Shown here: positions 1-8,108 of the stretch, one piece after another
How positions within the stretch are numbered: position 1 is the stretch's first letter
Layout of the letters: the number at the start of each line of letters is the position of its first letter
DNA from: Liquorilactobacillus ghanensis DSM 18630
GTDB taxonomy: Bacteria > Bacillota > Bacilli > Lactobacillales > Lactobacillaceae
NCBI RefSeq assembly: GCF_001435235.1
Contig: NZ_AZGB01000016.1
Coordinates: forward strand, 186,001-250,000
Direction of reading: 5' to 3'
DNA: 64,000 nucleotides
The notes under the pieces: model-generated
Database searches by the model: none
Told to the model about the DNA's origin: nothing
What the model saw: only the letters and a program-made list of their open reading frames with translations
Made by a program: the position numbers and the translations under genes

Positions 1-56
1 TGTTTCAAATACTTGTTAAGTCTTTTTTGAACCGCTGGTGTAATTTTTAAAAACAT
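1..56 (-). CDS. Start of a HesB/IscA-like iron-sulfur cluster biosynthesis family protein (partial)
   Basis: Only the first 18 codons lie in the window, read leftwards from an ATG at 54-56 with a good ribosome binding site (AGGGAGAT) just upstream. The visible N-terminus (MFLKITPAVQKRLNKYLK) resembles the small HesB-like proteins of lactobacilli, which begin with a short beta strand followed by a 'TPAAQ' helix. The rest is off the left edge, so the cysteines that would define the family cannot be seen. It is divergent from the sirtuin-like gene, with a palindrome between them. Confidence 0.5.
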   Translation of the reverse strand, partial: MFLKITPAVQKRLNKYLK

Positions 57-98
57 GGTTTCATCTCCCTTGAAAATAAATCCTTTCAGCTTTACTAT

Positions 99-110
99 GT
101 ATGTACATAC
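99..110. promoter_or_regulatory. Perfect 12-bp palindrome, candidate operator for the MarR regulator
   Basis: GTATGTACATAC is its own reverse complement. It sits between the divergent HesB-like and sirtuin-like genes, about 20 bp from the sirtuin start. MarR dimers bind palindromes of this size and a MarR gene is the second gene of the rightward unit, so autoregulation is the simplest reading. Binding is inferred. Confidence 0.45.
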
Positions 111-128
111 TAAAACCGAAAGGGGTGT

Positions 129-863
129 TTGTCAATTAATCAACTAGATCAATTTATGCAGTTATTAATTCATTCAAAATCAACGGTTGTGATCACCGGT
201 GCTGGAATATCGACTGCTTGCGGCTATCCTGATTTGGACAAGATGAATGAAATAACAATTAAGCATACGCAAAATAAGCAACCGTTAATGCAAATATTAA
301 CTAATCGGTTTGCACAACAAAATCCGACTGATTTTTATCGCTTGTATCGGTTAACACATTTTCGACCAGAGGTGCTTCCAAGTGCAAGCCATCAAATTCT
401 TACAGAATTGGAAAAGAGAAAATTAATTACGGGGATCATAACTTTTAACTTAGATTACCTGCACACGCTTGCAGGTGCAAAACGAGTTATTGAGTATTGG
501 GGAAGTATCAATGACAACTATTGTATTGCCCATCACCACCGGTTTGATTTAAATTATATCCAGGATAATACAGTTCCTTATTGTCCAATTGATAATTCAT
601 TGATTTTACCGATTTTTGTTATGAGAAATATGGTGGCACTGAAAGCAGCAGTAACAGCCGGAAGACAATTAATTAAACAAGCTGATCTATTAATAGTAAT
701 GGGAACTAAACTACATCATGGATTAATTCCCAATCAAGCTAAATTAATAGTTATTAATGATGAACCAATTAAAGTGCCGCAAGCAGTTAATTTATTTATT
801 CAGAATAAACTGGATCCAGTTTTAGAGGAATTATTGTTCCGATTAAAGATGAAGGGGTGGTAG
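129..863 (+). CDS. Divergent Sir2-family (sirtuin-like) protein lacking canonical catalytic residues
   Basis: The 244-residue protein has the Rossmann-fold NAD-binding signature of sirtuins: GAGIS at residues 24-28 and TFNLDYLHTLAG (105-116) in place of the usual TQNIDxLHxxAG. The catalytic histidine expected just after this is a tryptophan (EYWGS, W124). Only C132 and C152 remain of the usual four zinc cysteines. It is therefore unlikely to be an ordinary lysine deacetylase; it may bind NAD or ADP-ribose, or act as an ADP-ribosyl transferase as reported for some unusual bacterial sirtuins. Start is TTG with AAAGGGGTG upstream. One base separates its stop from the MarR gene, so they form one unit. 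Confidence 0.75.
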   Translation: MSINQLDQFMQLLIHSKSTVVITGAGISTACGYPDLDKMNEITIKHTQNKQPLMQILTNRFAQQNPTDFYRLYRLTHFRPEVLPSASHQILTELEKRKLITGIITFNLDYLHTLAGAKRVIEYWGSINDNYCIAHHHRFDLNYIQDNTVPYCPIDNSLILPIFVMRNMVALKAAVTAGRQLIKQADLLIVMGTKLHHGLIPNQAKLIVINDEPIKVPQAVNLFIQNKLDPVLEELLFRLKMKGW

Positions 864-864
864 T

Positions 865-1284
865 ATGGATAATTCGTTAGCAATCAATGAGTGTTTGTAT
901 TTTACTAGTAATCGGCTGGCTCGCCAAACAGAAAAGCTAGCCAAAAGGGCTTATCAACCTACCGGGATAAGCCCAACTTATAATTATATTTTATTGACTG
1001 TTGATCAATCTGGAACAATTACTTTACATGAGCTTGCTAAAAAAATGGGAATTGCTCCGTCTACTATGTCGCGATTTATTAAGTTCTTAGTTGAAAAGAA
1101 ATTGCTCAATAAGCAAATTGGCTGGCGGAAAATAGAATTGAGTCTAAGTTCCCAAGGTAAACAATTGATGCCGACAATTAAAGCTTGCTATCGTCAACTT
1201 GATGAACAAGTTAACAGCTTAATTAGTCAGCAAGAAAAAGAAAAGTTAATCAGATTGTTAAATCAGCAGTTTCTGAAATTTTGA
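865..1284 (+). CDS. MarR-family transcriptional regulator
   Basis: A 139-residue winged-helix protein. The recognition helix region reads LAKKMGIAPSTMSRFIKFLVEK, followed by a short wing and a C-terminal dimerisation helix. The size matches MarR proteins. It starts one base after the sirtuin-like stop codon, so it is probably co-transcribed and translationally coupled. Its likely target is the palindrome at 99-110. The ligand is unknown. Confidence 0.85.
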   Translation: MDNSLAINECLYFTSNRLARQTEKLAKRAYQPTGISPTYNYILLTVDQSGTITLHELAKKMGIAPSTMSRFIKFLVEKKLLNKQIGWRKIELSLSSQGKQLMPTIKACYRQLDEQVNSLISQQEKEKLIRLLNQQFLKF

Positions 1285-1322
1285 AAATTGGTTTTCAAAG
1301 GGCTTTGCTCATTAAAATTAAA

Positions 1323-1394
1323 GCATGATTATCTTGAATCGACTGTCAGCTTGACCGTGCCCTGCAAGTAGTGTCAGTCGTAGGATCAATCATG
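1323..1394. other. 72-nt imperfect hairpin between convergent genes
   Basis: Three concentric complementary segments share one centre: GCATGATT with AATCATG (1323-1330 / 1388-1394), CGACTG with CAGTCG (1340-1345 / 1375-1380), and CTTG with CAAG (1350-1353 / 1365-1368). There is no T-run on either side, so it is not a standard intrinsic terminator. It lies between the ends of the MarR gene (plus) and argF (minus) and could protect either 3' end or be a small repeat element. Confidence 0.5.
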
Positions 1395-1489
1395 TTATTA
1401 ATGAAGAAAGCTAAAAATATCTGTAACGTTCAATTAAAACTGAAATTTGTAATTGATGGATCTTAAATTGGCTATTATGACCAATGAGT

Positions 1490-2506
1490 TCACTTAAAAA
1501 TTTCTGGAATAAATAAATTGCCAAGTGTTGCAGCCATAATTGCTTTAATTGCAGGCATCCGATTGGCGCCTTCTTGGAAAACTAACGAGTTCGTGCTTTG
1601 AAAAACTTCATCAGTAATTTCTAAGGCAGTTAAATTATAATCGGCCATAAATTTGCGACCGATACTAGTATTGGTATCATGAAAAGCAGGTAGGCAATGA
1701 AGAATGACGGTGTCTTGCTTGTGAGTTGCAGCAACTAGTTCAGAATTAATTTGATAGGCAAGTAGCTGTTCGATTCTTTGGTGATAGTCAACTTTTTCTC
1801 CCATTGAAACCCAAACATCAGTATACAAAGCATCCGCTCCCGCAACTGCTTGTTGTGGATCAGCTGTAATTAGTATTTCGGCACCACTTTTGCCAGCTGC
1901 TTGTTGAGCGGCTTGGACGACTTTTTTACTGGGTTGCAGATCAGTTGGGGCACCAATGTGAATGTTGACCCCAAGGATGGCACCGGTAACCAGCAGACTA
2001 TTTGCTACATTATTGCGTCCATCACCAACATAGGTTAAAGTTAGTCCCTTTAATTTACCAAAATGTTCTTTTAAGGTCATGAAATCGGCAATCATTTGTG
2101 TGGGATGCCATTCATCGGTCAAACCATTCCAAACAGGGACACCACTGGCTTGAGCCAGCGTTTCGACAGTTTGTTGTTTAAAACCGCGAAATTCAATTCC
2201 ATCAAACATTCCTCCCAGAATTTTAGCAGTATCAACGACAGATTCCTTAGTGCCAAATTGAATATCATTTTTTCCAAGAAATTCAGGATGAGCTCCGAGG
2301 TCGATCGCAGCAACTGTAAAAGCTGAACGAGTTCTGGTTGAAGATTTTTCAAATAATAAGGCAATATTTTTCCCCTGTAAATATGGATGGGGAATGTTTT
2401 TTTGTTTAAGCTGTTTGAGGTGAATTGCAAAATCAATCAGATAATTCAATTCAGCAGCATTAAAATCGATTTCTTTTAAGAATGATTTTTGGTAAAAATG
2501 ATTCAT
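1490..2506 (-). CDS. argF: Ornithine carbamoyltransferase
   Basis: Transfers the carbamoyl group of carbamoyl phosphate to ornithine to make citrulline, in the cytoplasm. The carbamoyl-phosphate motif STRTR is at about residues 57-61. The HPTQ motif and the HCLP motif of the active site are both present. Length (338 residues) fits the family. The ATG at 2506 is preferred over the TTG one codon upstream because AGGAGG lies 6 nt before it. It is the last gene of the argCJBDF operon, 15 bp after argD. The biosynthetic role follows from its neighbours rather than from the sequence alone, since catabolic ArcB is homologous. Confidence 0.95.
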   Translation of the reverse strand: MNHFYQKSFLKEIDFNAAELNYLIDFAIHLKQLKQKNIPHPYLQGKNIALLFEKSSTRTRSAFTVAAIDLGAHPEFLGKNDIQFGTKESVVDTAKILGGMFDGIEFRGFKQQTVETLAQASGVPVWNGLTDEWHPTQMIADFMTLKEHFGKLKGLTLTYVGDGRNNVANSLLVTGAILGVNIHIGAPTDLQPSKKVVQAAQQAAGKSGAEILITADPQQAVAGADALYTDVWVSMGEKVDYHQRIEQLLAYQINSELVAATHKQDTVILHCLPAFHDTNTSIGRKFMADYNLTALEITDEVFQSTNSLVFQEGANRMPAIKAIMAATLGNLFIPEIFK

Positions 2507-2521
2507 CAAATTCCTCCTTGA

Positions 2522-3670
2522 TTAATGAACGATAGCTTCTTCTAAAACATTTTTAATTGTGTTAATGCCCTGCATAAGTTCTGAACCGGTAATCACTAGT
2601 GGCGGCAGTAACCGTAAAGTATTGCCACGAGATGATAATGTTAAGACACCAGCTTGCTGCAACTGCTGGATAACATCGCTGACCGGAACTTTAGTATCAA
2701 GATGAATTCCAATCATTAATCCCCGACCACTAATTCCAGTAACCATTGGCAAAGGAGCAATTTCTTTTTGCAGATAATACCAGCAAAAATCAGCTTTTTG
2801 GCTGACATCATCTAAAAATGGCTGATCGATGGTTTCTAAGACAGCCTTAGCAGCAGCCATTGCCAGCGGGTTACCGCCAAATGTTGAACCATGGCTCCCC
2901 GGTCCGAAAGCATCGGCTAATTTTTCTTTGCCGATCATGGCGCCGACCGGAATTCCATTAGCCAAACCTTTAGCCAAAGTTACAATATCAGGATCAAGAT
3001 TAAAGTGTTGATAGGCAAATAACTTACCAGTCCGTCCAATACCGGTTTGAACTTCATCAATAATCAATAAAACTCCCTTTGCCTGACATTTTGCTTGGAC
3101 GGCTTGCAGCCATTTGCCATCAGCTGCCTCCAAACCACCTTCGCCTTGAATAACTTCCAAGATTACAGCAGCCAAATCATCAGTGATTTGATCAAGTGCA
3201 GCCGGATCATTATATTTAGCAAATTTTATTCCTGGAACAAAAGGACCGAATCCCTTTTTGATTCCGGGATTATCAGTTAAAGATAATGAGCCGTAAGTCC
3301 GACCGTGGAAAGAATGATCAAAAGCCAGAATTGCGCTTTTACCGGTGGCTTTCCGAGCTAATTTCATTGCTGCTTCATTAGCTTCAGTGCCGGAATTACA
3401 AAAGAAAACTTTTTTGTTACTACCGGCTGTTAATAAAGTGGCGACTTTTTCTTGTAATGAACTTTGATAAAGATTTGAAGTATGCCAAACTAAGTCCAAT
3501 TGTTGCTGCACGGCGGCTTTAACCACTGGATGATTATAACCAAGATTGCAGACGCCAATGCCGCTGGTCAAGTCAAGATACTGTTTATCATGGTTATCGG
3601 TTAGAGTAACCATTTGACCACTGACAATTTCAAAATTAAACCGTTGATAATTAGCAAAAAGTGCTGTCAT
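2522..3670 (-). CDS. argD: Acetylornithine aminotransferase
   Basis: A class III PLP-dependent aminotransferase that converts N-acetylglutamate semialdehyde to N-acetylornithine. The PLP lysine lies in the TLAKGLANGIP segment, and the phosphate-binding CNSGTEANE region and the IIDEVQTGIGRTG block are intact. An open frame continues 26 codons further upstream, but that part overlaps argB. The ATG at 3670, one base past the argB stop and preceded by AAGGGGAT, is the likely start. It gives 382 residues beginning MTALFANYQ. Its neighbours are all arginine biosynthesis genes. Confidence 0.95.
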   Translation of the reverse strand: MTALFANYQRFNFEIVSGQMVTLTDNHDKQYLDLTSGIGVCNLGYNHPVVKAAVQQQLDLVWHTSNLYQSSLQEKVATLLTAGSNKKVFFCNSGTEANEAAMKLARKATGKSAILAFDHSFHGRTYGSLSLTDNPGIKKGFGPFVPGIKFAKYNDPAALDQITDDLAAVILEVIQGEGGLEAADGKWLQAVQAKCQAKGVLLIIDEVQTGIGRTGKLFAYQHFNLDPDIVTLAKGLANGIPVGAMIGKEKLADAFGPGSHGSTFGGNPLAMAAAKAVLETIDQPFLDDVSQKADFCWYYLQKEIAPLPMVTGISGRGLMIGIHLDTKVPVSDVIQQLQQAGVLTLSSRGNTLRLLPPLVITGSELMQGINTIKNVLEEAIVH

Positions 3671-3671
3671 T

Positions 3672-4415
3672 TTAAAGATCCCCTTTCTGAATGACCTGTG
3701 TTCCAGCAGCAGATAATTGATTAGTAATGTTAACATGGGTGACACCACAACGAGCAGCTTGCAAGGCGGCAGCGATTTTAGGCTGCATGCCGGTAGTGAT
3801 AATTTTGGCCGCTTTTAAACACTGAGCAGCCGCGGCGGTTAAAGTAGGTAAAACTTGTCCGGCCTTTAAAACCCCTGGAACGTCAGTCAGTAAGAACAGC
3901 TCATCGGCTTGCAGTAAACTGGCAATTGCCGCCGCCGCACTATCAGCATTGACATTTAGCCATTGATCGCCTAGTAATGCCAGCGGAGCTAAAACTACGA
4001 TTTGTTTTGGTAGCAGTGGTTTTAAAAATTCTTGGTTAACTGCGGTAATTCGACCAACATAGCCGTACTTGGTAAAATTGAGCAATTCTCCTTGCAGAAA
4101 TTGTTGATCAGCTGCATTTAAACCGATGGCCGTTAAATTGTGCTGCAATAATTGTGTTAATAATTTTGGCTGCGTCTGACCCAACAAAACCATTCGTGTC
4201 AATTGCAAGGCAGCTTGATCGGTGATCCGAATGCCGTTTTCTCGTTTAACTGGTAGTTGTAGTTTTTGAGTTAAAGCTGAAATTTCACGGCCGCCGCCAT
4301 GAACTAATAAAATTTTGCGGCCAGCTTGCTGCCATAAACGGAGCTGCTCAAAGAATTCTGGCTGTAGCTGGTCAATCGCAGTTCCGCCGATTTTTATAAC
4401 GATCAAGTTTTTCAT
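3672..4415 (-). CDS. argB: Acetylglutamate kinase
   Basis: Phosphorylates N-acetylglutamate, the second step of the acetylated arginine pathway. The 247-residue protein has the amino-acid-kinase glycine loop (KIGGTAI) at the N-terminus, the LVHGGG motif near residues 38-43, and the NVNADSAAAAIA and LLTDVPGVL segments that bind substrate and nucleotide. It lies 26 bp after argJ and its stop nearly touches the argD start. Nothing is missing compared with the family. Confidence 0.95.
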   Translation of the reverse strand: MKNLIVIKIGGTAIDQLQPEFFEQLRLWQQAGRKILLVHGGGREISALTQKLQLPVKRENGIRITDQAALQLTRMVLLGQTQPKLLTQLLQHNLTAIGLNAADQQFLQGELLNFTKYGYVGRITAVNQEFLKPLLPKQIVVLAPLALLGDQWLNVNADSAAAAIASLLQADELFLLTDVPGVLKAGQVLPTLTAAAAQCLKAAKIITTGMQPKIAAALQAARCGVTHVNITNQLSAAGTQVIQKGDL

Positions 4416-4441
4416 AGCAATATCCTTTCTTCGGTTGTTGT

Positions 4442-5647
4442 TTAGCTGCTGTAGGTAGCATTGATTTTGACATAGTCATAAGTTAAATCACAGCCCCATG
4501 CTTGCCCAGTAGCGGTGCCAGCATGCAGATCCAAATCGATTTTTATTTTGTTTTGCTGTAAGCTGGAAATTAATTTTTCGGAATTAAAAGCCTGCAGTTG
4601 ACTGGCTGTTAAAATTTGAAAGTTATTAAAAGATAAATCAATTTGCTGTGGATCAAATTGGGCATGTGTCATGCCTAATGTACTAATAATCCTTCCCCAG
4701 TTCGGATCAGCTCCAAAAAAGGCTGCTTTAACCAAGTTGGAACCAACGATAGCTTTAGCTGTTTGCTGGCCTTCCATTTCAGTAGCGGCATGAGCGACAT
4801 TGACTTCTAATAATTTAGTAGCACCTTCTCCGTCACCGGCAATTTGCCGAGCTAAGAAAGCCAGCACCTGATGCAAAGCAGCTTCGAAAGTTGACCAATC
4901 AGGGCTATTAGGCGTTAAAGTCGGGTTGCCGGCCAGTCCGTTGGCAAGAACCAATACCATGTCATTAGTTGAAGTGTCACCATCTACGGTAATTTGATTA
5001 AAAGTTTTATCAGTTAATTTACTCAATAATGACTGTAGTGCTTGTGGAGCGATTGCTGCATCAGTTGTAATAAATCCCAGCATCGTCGCCATATTGGGAG
5101 CAATCATGCCGGATCCTTTGGCAAAGCCGCTAATCGTACAAAGCTTTTGACCAATTGTGAATTGGAGACTGATTTTTTTAGAATGAGTATCGGTAGTTAA
5201 AATTGCTTTTGTAACGTTAAGATTAGTTGTTAGCTGCAATTGAGCGATACCGGAGCTGATCTTTTCCATGGGTAATTGAGCTCCAATCAAACCAGTTGAA
5301 GCAACTCCGATCAGTTCTGGCGTGATTCCTAATTTTTGAGCAACTAATTTTTGTTCATAGCGCACATTTTCTTCGCCTTTAGAACCCGTACAAGAATTTG
5401 CAATAACACTGTTCATGACGATAGCTTGTAACTGGTGATTGGTGCTGACTAATTTTTTAGTCAAAGCAGTTGGTGCCGCACAGAAACGATTAGTGGTATA
5501 CATTCCGGCCGCTTGGGCAGGAACAGCAGAACAAAGCCAACCTAAGTCCAGTTGATCAGCAGTTTTTTTTAAACCAGAATGCAGGCCATCACTTTTGAAT
5601 CCTTGTGGCCAACAAAAGGGAACATTTTTAAAATTAGTAGTTTGCAT
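4442..5647 (-). CDS. argJ: Bifunctional glutamate N-acetyltransferase / ornithine acetyltransferase
   Basis: Recycles the acetyl group from N-acetylornithine to glutamate, which makes the arginine pathway cyclic. The protein is made as a 401-residue precursor that self-cleaves at the conserved ATML motif. Here the motif is NMATMLGF with the nucleophilic threonine at residue 188, followed by ITTDA. Start is ATG with AAGGAGA upstream. Bifunctionality cannot be proved from sequence, but no argA or argE is present in the operon, which favours it. Confidence 0.95.
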   Translation of the reverse strand: MQTTNFKNVPFCWPQGFKSDGLHSGLKKTADQLDLGWLCSAVPAQAAGMYTTNRFCAAPTALTKKLVSTNHQLQAIVMNSVIANSCTGSKGEENVRYEQKLVAQKLGITPELIGVASTGLIGAQLPMEKISSGIAQLQLTTNLNVTKAILTTDTHSKKISLQFTIGQKLCTISGFAKGSGMIAPNMATMLGFITTDAAIAPQALQSLLSKLTDKTFNQITVDGDTSTNDMVLVLANGLAGNPTLTPNSPDWSTFEAALHQVLAFLARQIAGDGEGATKLLEVNVAHAATEMEGQQTAKAIVGSNLVKAAFFGADPNWGRIISTLGMTHAQFDPQQIDLSFNNFQILTASQLQAFNSEKLISSLQQNKIKIDLDLHAGTATGQAWGCDLTYDYVKINATYSS

Positions 5648-5660
5648 ATGAGAATCTCCT

Positions 5661-6695
5661 TTAAGGAAAAATTGGTAGTTGCGGTAAGCCGGTGGTTTCT
5701 GGAAAATGCCACATTAGATTGAAATTTTGTACTGCTTGACCGGCAGCGCCTTTTAATAAATTATCAATAACAGAAACGACGGTTATTACATTAGTAGCAG
5801 GATTATATCCATAGCCGAGATCACAATAATTGGAGCCGGTAACGTTTTTGATCATTGGCAGCTCAGTACTGCGCCAGCGAACAAATGGTTTGGTTTGATA
5901 ATGTTTGCGATAAACGTCATCAATTTGCTTGGGAGTAATTCCCGGTTTTAATTGGGCATAGATCGTTGCCATGATTCCGCGGGTAATGGGAATCAGTGTT
6001 GTGGAAAATTGCACCGCTTGGACTTGATCGTCCCAATTTTGCATTTGTTGAAGTATTTCTGGGATATGCTTGTGCTGATTTAATTTATAAAGCCAAGCAT
6101 TTTCATTGATAAAGCTGAAATGACTGCTGGCGCTTAGTTTCTTTCCAGCACCGGACACGCCTGATTTTGCATCAACAACGATGGATTTAAGTTCAATTAA
6201 ATGTTCGATGATTAAAGGAGCCAAGCCTAACAAAGTAGCAGTAGCATAACAACCAGGATTAGCAATGTAAGCCGCGGTGGGATGATCGTTGAATTCGCAA
6301 AGCCCGTATTCTGCTTTAGCCAATTGCTCTGCAGAAGCAGCTGGTTGTTGATACCATTTTGAATATTCAGCCGGATCTTTTAAACGAAAATCACCCGAGA
6401 GATCAATTATAGGAAAATCAGCTGCCAGCAGTGGAGTGGCTAGTTGCTTTGCTACGCCAGCTGGAGTTGCAAAAAACAAGCAATCATTTTCGGCCATGAT
6501 TTTTTCGGCATTAAAAGCTTGCAGCGGCAAATGTTCTCCTTGAAAAGATGGAATTTCTTCATCTAAATAGGATGTTGTTGAATTTGTTTGCTGATGTCCG
6601 TATAAATTGATTTTGGTTACTTGTGGATGTTGTTTAAGCAGACTATAAAGTACGTTACCGCTATATCCGGTGGCTCCGATTATTCCAATTTCCAT
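5661..6695 (-). CDS. argC: N-acetyl-gamma-glutamyl-phosphate reductase
   Basis: NADPH-dependent reduction of N-acetylglutamyl phosphate to the semialdehyde. The N-terminal nucleotide-binding motif GIIGATGYSG is at residues 4-13, and the catalytic cysteine is C149 in NPGCYATA. Length is 344 residues, typical for the family. It is the first gene of the leftward argCJBDF operon and is preceded by the promoter and ARG-box-like site described separately. Only 13 bp separate it from argJ. Confidence 0.95.
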   Translation of the reverse strand: MEIGIIGATGYSGNVLYSLLKQHPQVTKINLYGHQQTNSTTSYLDEEIPSFQGEHLPLQAFNAEKIMAENDCLFFATPAGVAKQLATPLLAADFPIIDLSGDFRLKDPAEYSKWYQQPAASAEQLAKAEYGLCEFNDHPTAAYIANPGCYATATLLGLAPLIIEHLIELKSIVVDAKSGVSGAGKKLSASSHFSFINENAWLYKLNQHKHIPEILQQMQNWDDQVQAVQFSTTLIPITRGIMATIYAQLKPGITPKQIDDVYRKHYQTKPFVRWRSTELPMIKNVTGSNYCDLGYGYNPATNVITVVSVIDNLLKGAAGQAVQNFNLMWHFPETTGLPQLPIFP

Positions 6696-6721
6696 TTAAT
6701 CATCCTCTAAATTCATTTTAT

Positions 6722-6737
6722 TGAATAAAAAATCATT
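6722..6737. promoter_or_regulatory. ARG-box-like operator
   Basis: TGAATAAAAAATCATT resembles the ArgR/AhrC half-site pattern (TGAATAAAAATNCA) known in Bacillus and lactobacilli. It lies between the predicted argC transcription start and the argC ATG, where ArgR would repress when arginine is plentiful. The match is by eye, and no argR gene is in this window. Confidence 0.5.
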
Positions 6738-6751
6738 TTTAATTGATATTA

Positions 6752-6780
6752 ACTATAATTCAATTACAAGCTAATTTCAA
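6752..6780 (-). promoter_or_regulatory. Promoter of the argCJBDF operon
   Basis: On the minus strand, TTGAAA (6775-6780) and TATAGT (6752-6757) are 17 bp apart, a good sigma-A promoter. It lies 57 bp upstream of the argC start. Between this promoter and the one at 7002 there is only AT-rich DNA with one inverted repeat (6889-6896 / 6906-6913, 9-nt loop) of unknown role. Confidence 0.65.
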
Positions 6781-7001
6781 TCTTTTTTTAATAAAAATTG
6801 CATTATTTCTTACTTTTTGTATTTAAATAGCAAGTATAATCAAAAATATGAATAATATATATAGGCAGCATGCCAATGCTTTACATGTATTTATTCATTT
6901 ATTGCGAATAAATAGTGCTGCAAAATATAGAAAAAAGAGATTGCTAATAATGATGATTAAGCTTCTGTAACCATACTAATCTAACTTTAATTACGTATAG
7001 A

Positions 7002-7030
7002 TTGACATCTGGTTGCTTAGGGTATATATT
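7002..7030 (+). promoter_or_regulatory. Promoter of the DUF1003 leader and gene
   Basis: TTGACA (7002-7007) and TATATT (7025-7030) are separated by 17 bp. Transcription from here would give a 5' leader of about 190 nt before the DUF1003 start. The leader begins with a hairpin (AATGC-GGAG / CTCC-GCATT, about 7036-7060) and contains a 37-codon ORF. Confidence 0.7.
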
Positions 7031-7089
7031 AAGCTAATGCGGAGAACAGCTCCAAGCATTCAAGTAAACTAGGAAAGGTGGTGGGTTTT

Positions 7090-7203
7090 ATGTCAGAACA
7101 TCATATATCGTCTTCAACTAGCGATGATGGTCCCTCGTGTAGTCAGGATAGTAATGGGCATTTAACCTGCCAATTAACTTTTTTAACTGCACGGGATAAT
7201 TAA
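7090..7203 (+). CDS. Small leader ORF (37 aa) upstream of the DUF1003 gene
   Basis: ATG at 7090 has a good ribosome binding site (AGGAAAGGTGGTG). The encoded peptide starts MSEHHISSSTSDDGPSCSQD and ends TARDN. It is polar, has two cysteines and several acidic residues, and no hydrophobic segment. Its stop is 7 nt before the ribosome binding site of the DUF1003 gene, and that site sits in a small TGAG/CTCA hairpin. This arrangement fits a regulatory leader peptide, but it could also be a small functional protein. No known family is recognised. Confidence 0.5.
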   Translation: MSEHHISSSTSDDGPSCSQDSNGHLTCQLTFLTARDN

Positions 7204-7226
7204 TTTCAACTGAGGTGTTTATCTCA

Positions 7227-8024
7227 ATGAAGAATAAATTTGATCGTACAGTCAACTGTTTAGTAGATCATAAAAAATATGGTCTAGTAGATGGTGTATT
7301 CCTAGGAGACTTGGATGGCCCTTTAAAGGCGTTGATTCGTCAGGACTTTCCCAAGGCGACAAATGATGACTTTATTTGTAGTGAGCATCTGGTTCATTAT
7401 CGATTATTGAAGATGGATCAGATGATTGCGAAGGATTATCGCCAAAATAATAGGCTGAACCGGAAACTAACCCGGGTCATGGAAAAAGATGCCTATCAAA
7501 TGGTTGATGTTCGTGAGCAATTGGAAAACTCGCTGACATTTGGTCAGAAAGTAGCTGATGCTGTTGCACACTTCGGGGGTAGCTGGCCGTTTATCATTTC
7601 TTTTATTTCTGTAATGGTCTTGTGGATCTTGTTCAATGTATTTCATTGGTTTGGATTCAAGTTTGATCCTTATCCATTTATTTTGTTGAACTTGTTTTTA
7701 AGTATGGTCGCAGCGATTCAAGCACCATTGATTATGATGAGTCAGAATCGTTCGGCTGAATATGATCGGATGGAATCTCGAAATGATTACCATGTGAATT
7801 TGAAATCTGAAGAAGAAATTCGGGTTTTACATTCAAAGATCGATCATATGATTCAACAAGATCAGCCTAATATGTTGCAAATTCAAAAAATCCAAACAGA
7901 AATGCTGGGTTCGATTGAAACGCAGGTAAGTGAGTTACGGCGTTTGCAAAGCATGTTAGAACAAAATGTCGTTAACCATAAAACGACTGTAAAGAAAAGA
8001 AATAACGAAAATCGACATGAGTGA
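7227..8024 (+). CDS. DUF1003 family membrane protein
   Basis: The 265-residue protein has a soluble N-terminus, then the DUF1003 core with two membrane helices (roughly residues 115-140 and 148-170). The conserved QNRSAEYDR motif follows the second helix, and a C-terminal coiled coil rich in Gln and Glu ends the protein. The molecular role of DUF1003 is not established. The ATG at 7227 is chosen over the upstream GTG at 7215, because that GTG is part of the TGAGGTG ribosome binding site. The gene ends just before a strong terminator and seems to be monocistronic with its leader ORF. Confidence 0.85.
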   Translation: MKNKFDRTVNCLVDHKKYGLVDGVFLGDLDGPLKALIRQDFPKATNDDFICSEHLVHYRLLKMDQMIAKDYRQNNRLNRKLTRVMEKDAYQMVDVREQLENSLTFGQKVADAVAHFGGSWPFIISFISVMVLWILFNVFHWFGFKFDPYPFILLNLFLSMVAAIQAPLIMMSQNRSAEYDRMESRNDYHVNLKSEEEIRVLHSKIDHMIQQDQPNMLQIQKIQTEMLGSIETQVSELRRLQSMLEQNVVNHKTTVKKRNNENRHE

Positions 8025-8056
8025 CATAACTGACTGTAAAAAGTATTAGTATTATA

Positions 8057-8088
8057 AAAGCCCTTTGCTTACTACAAAGGGCTTTTTT
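8057..8088. terminator. Intrinsic terminator, DUF1003 gene
   Basis: AAAAGCCCTTTG (8057-8068) pairs perfectly with CAAAGGGCTTTT (8075-8086) around a 6-nt loop, followed by T residues. The A-run on the other side allows it to serve the convergent 5-formyl-THF cyclo-ligase gene as well. Confidence 0.9.
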
Positions 8089-8108
8089 GCTGTATCTAGA
8101 ATAGTAAT

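Noticed and set aside
2522-3748. Longer argD reading frame starting at 3748
   Set aside because: The extra N-terminus overlaps argB, has no ribosome binding site and no family similarity; the ATG at 3670 has AAGGGGAT and gives the normal protein.
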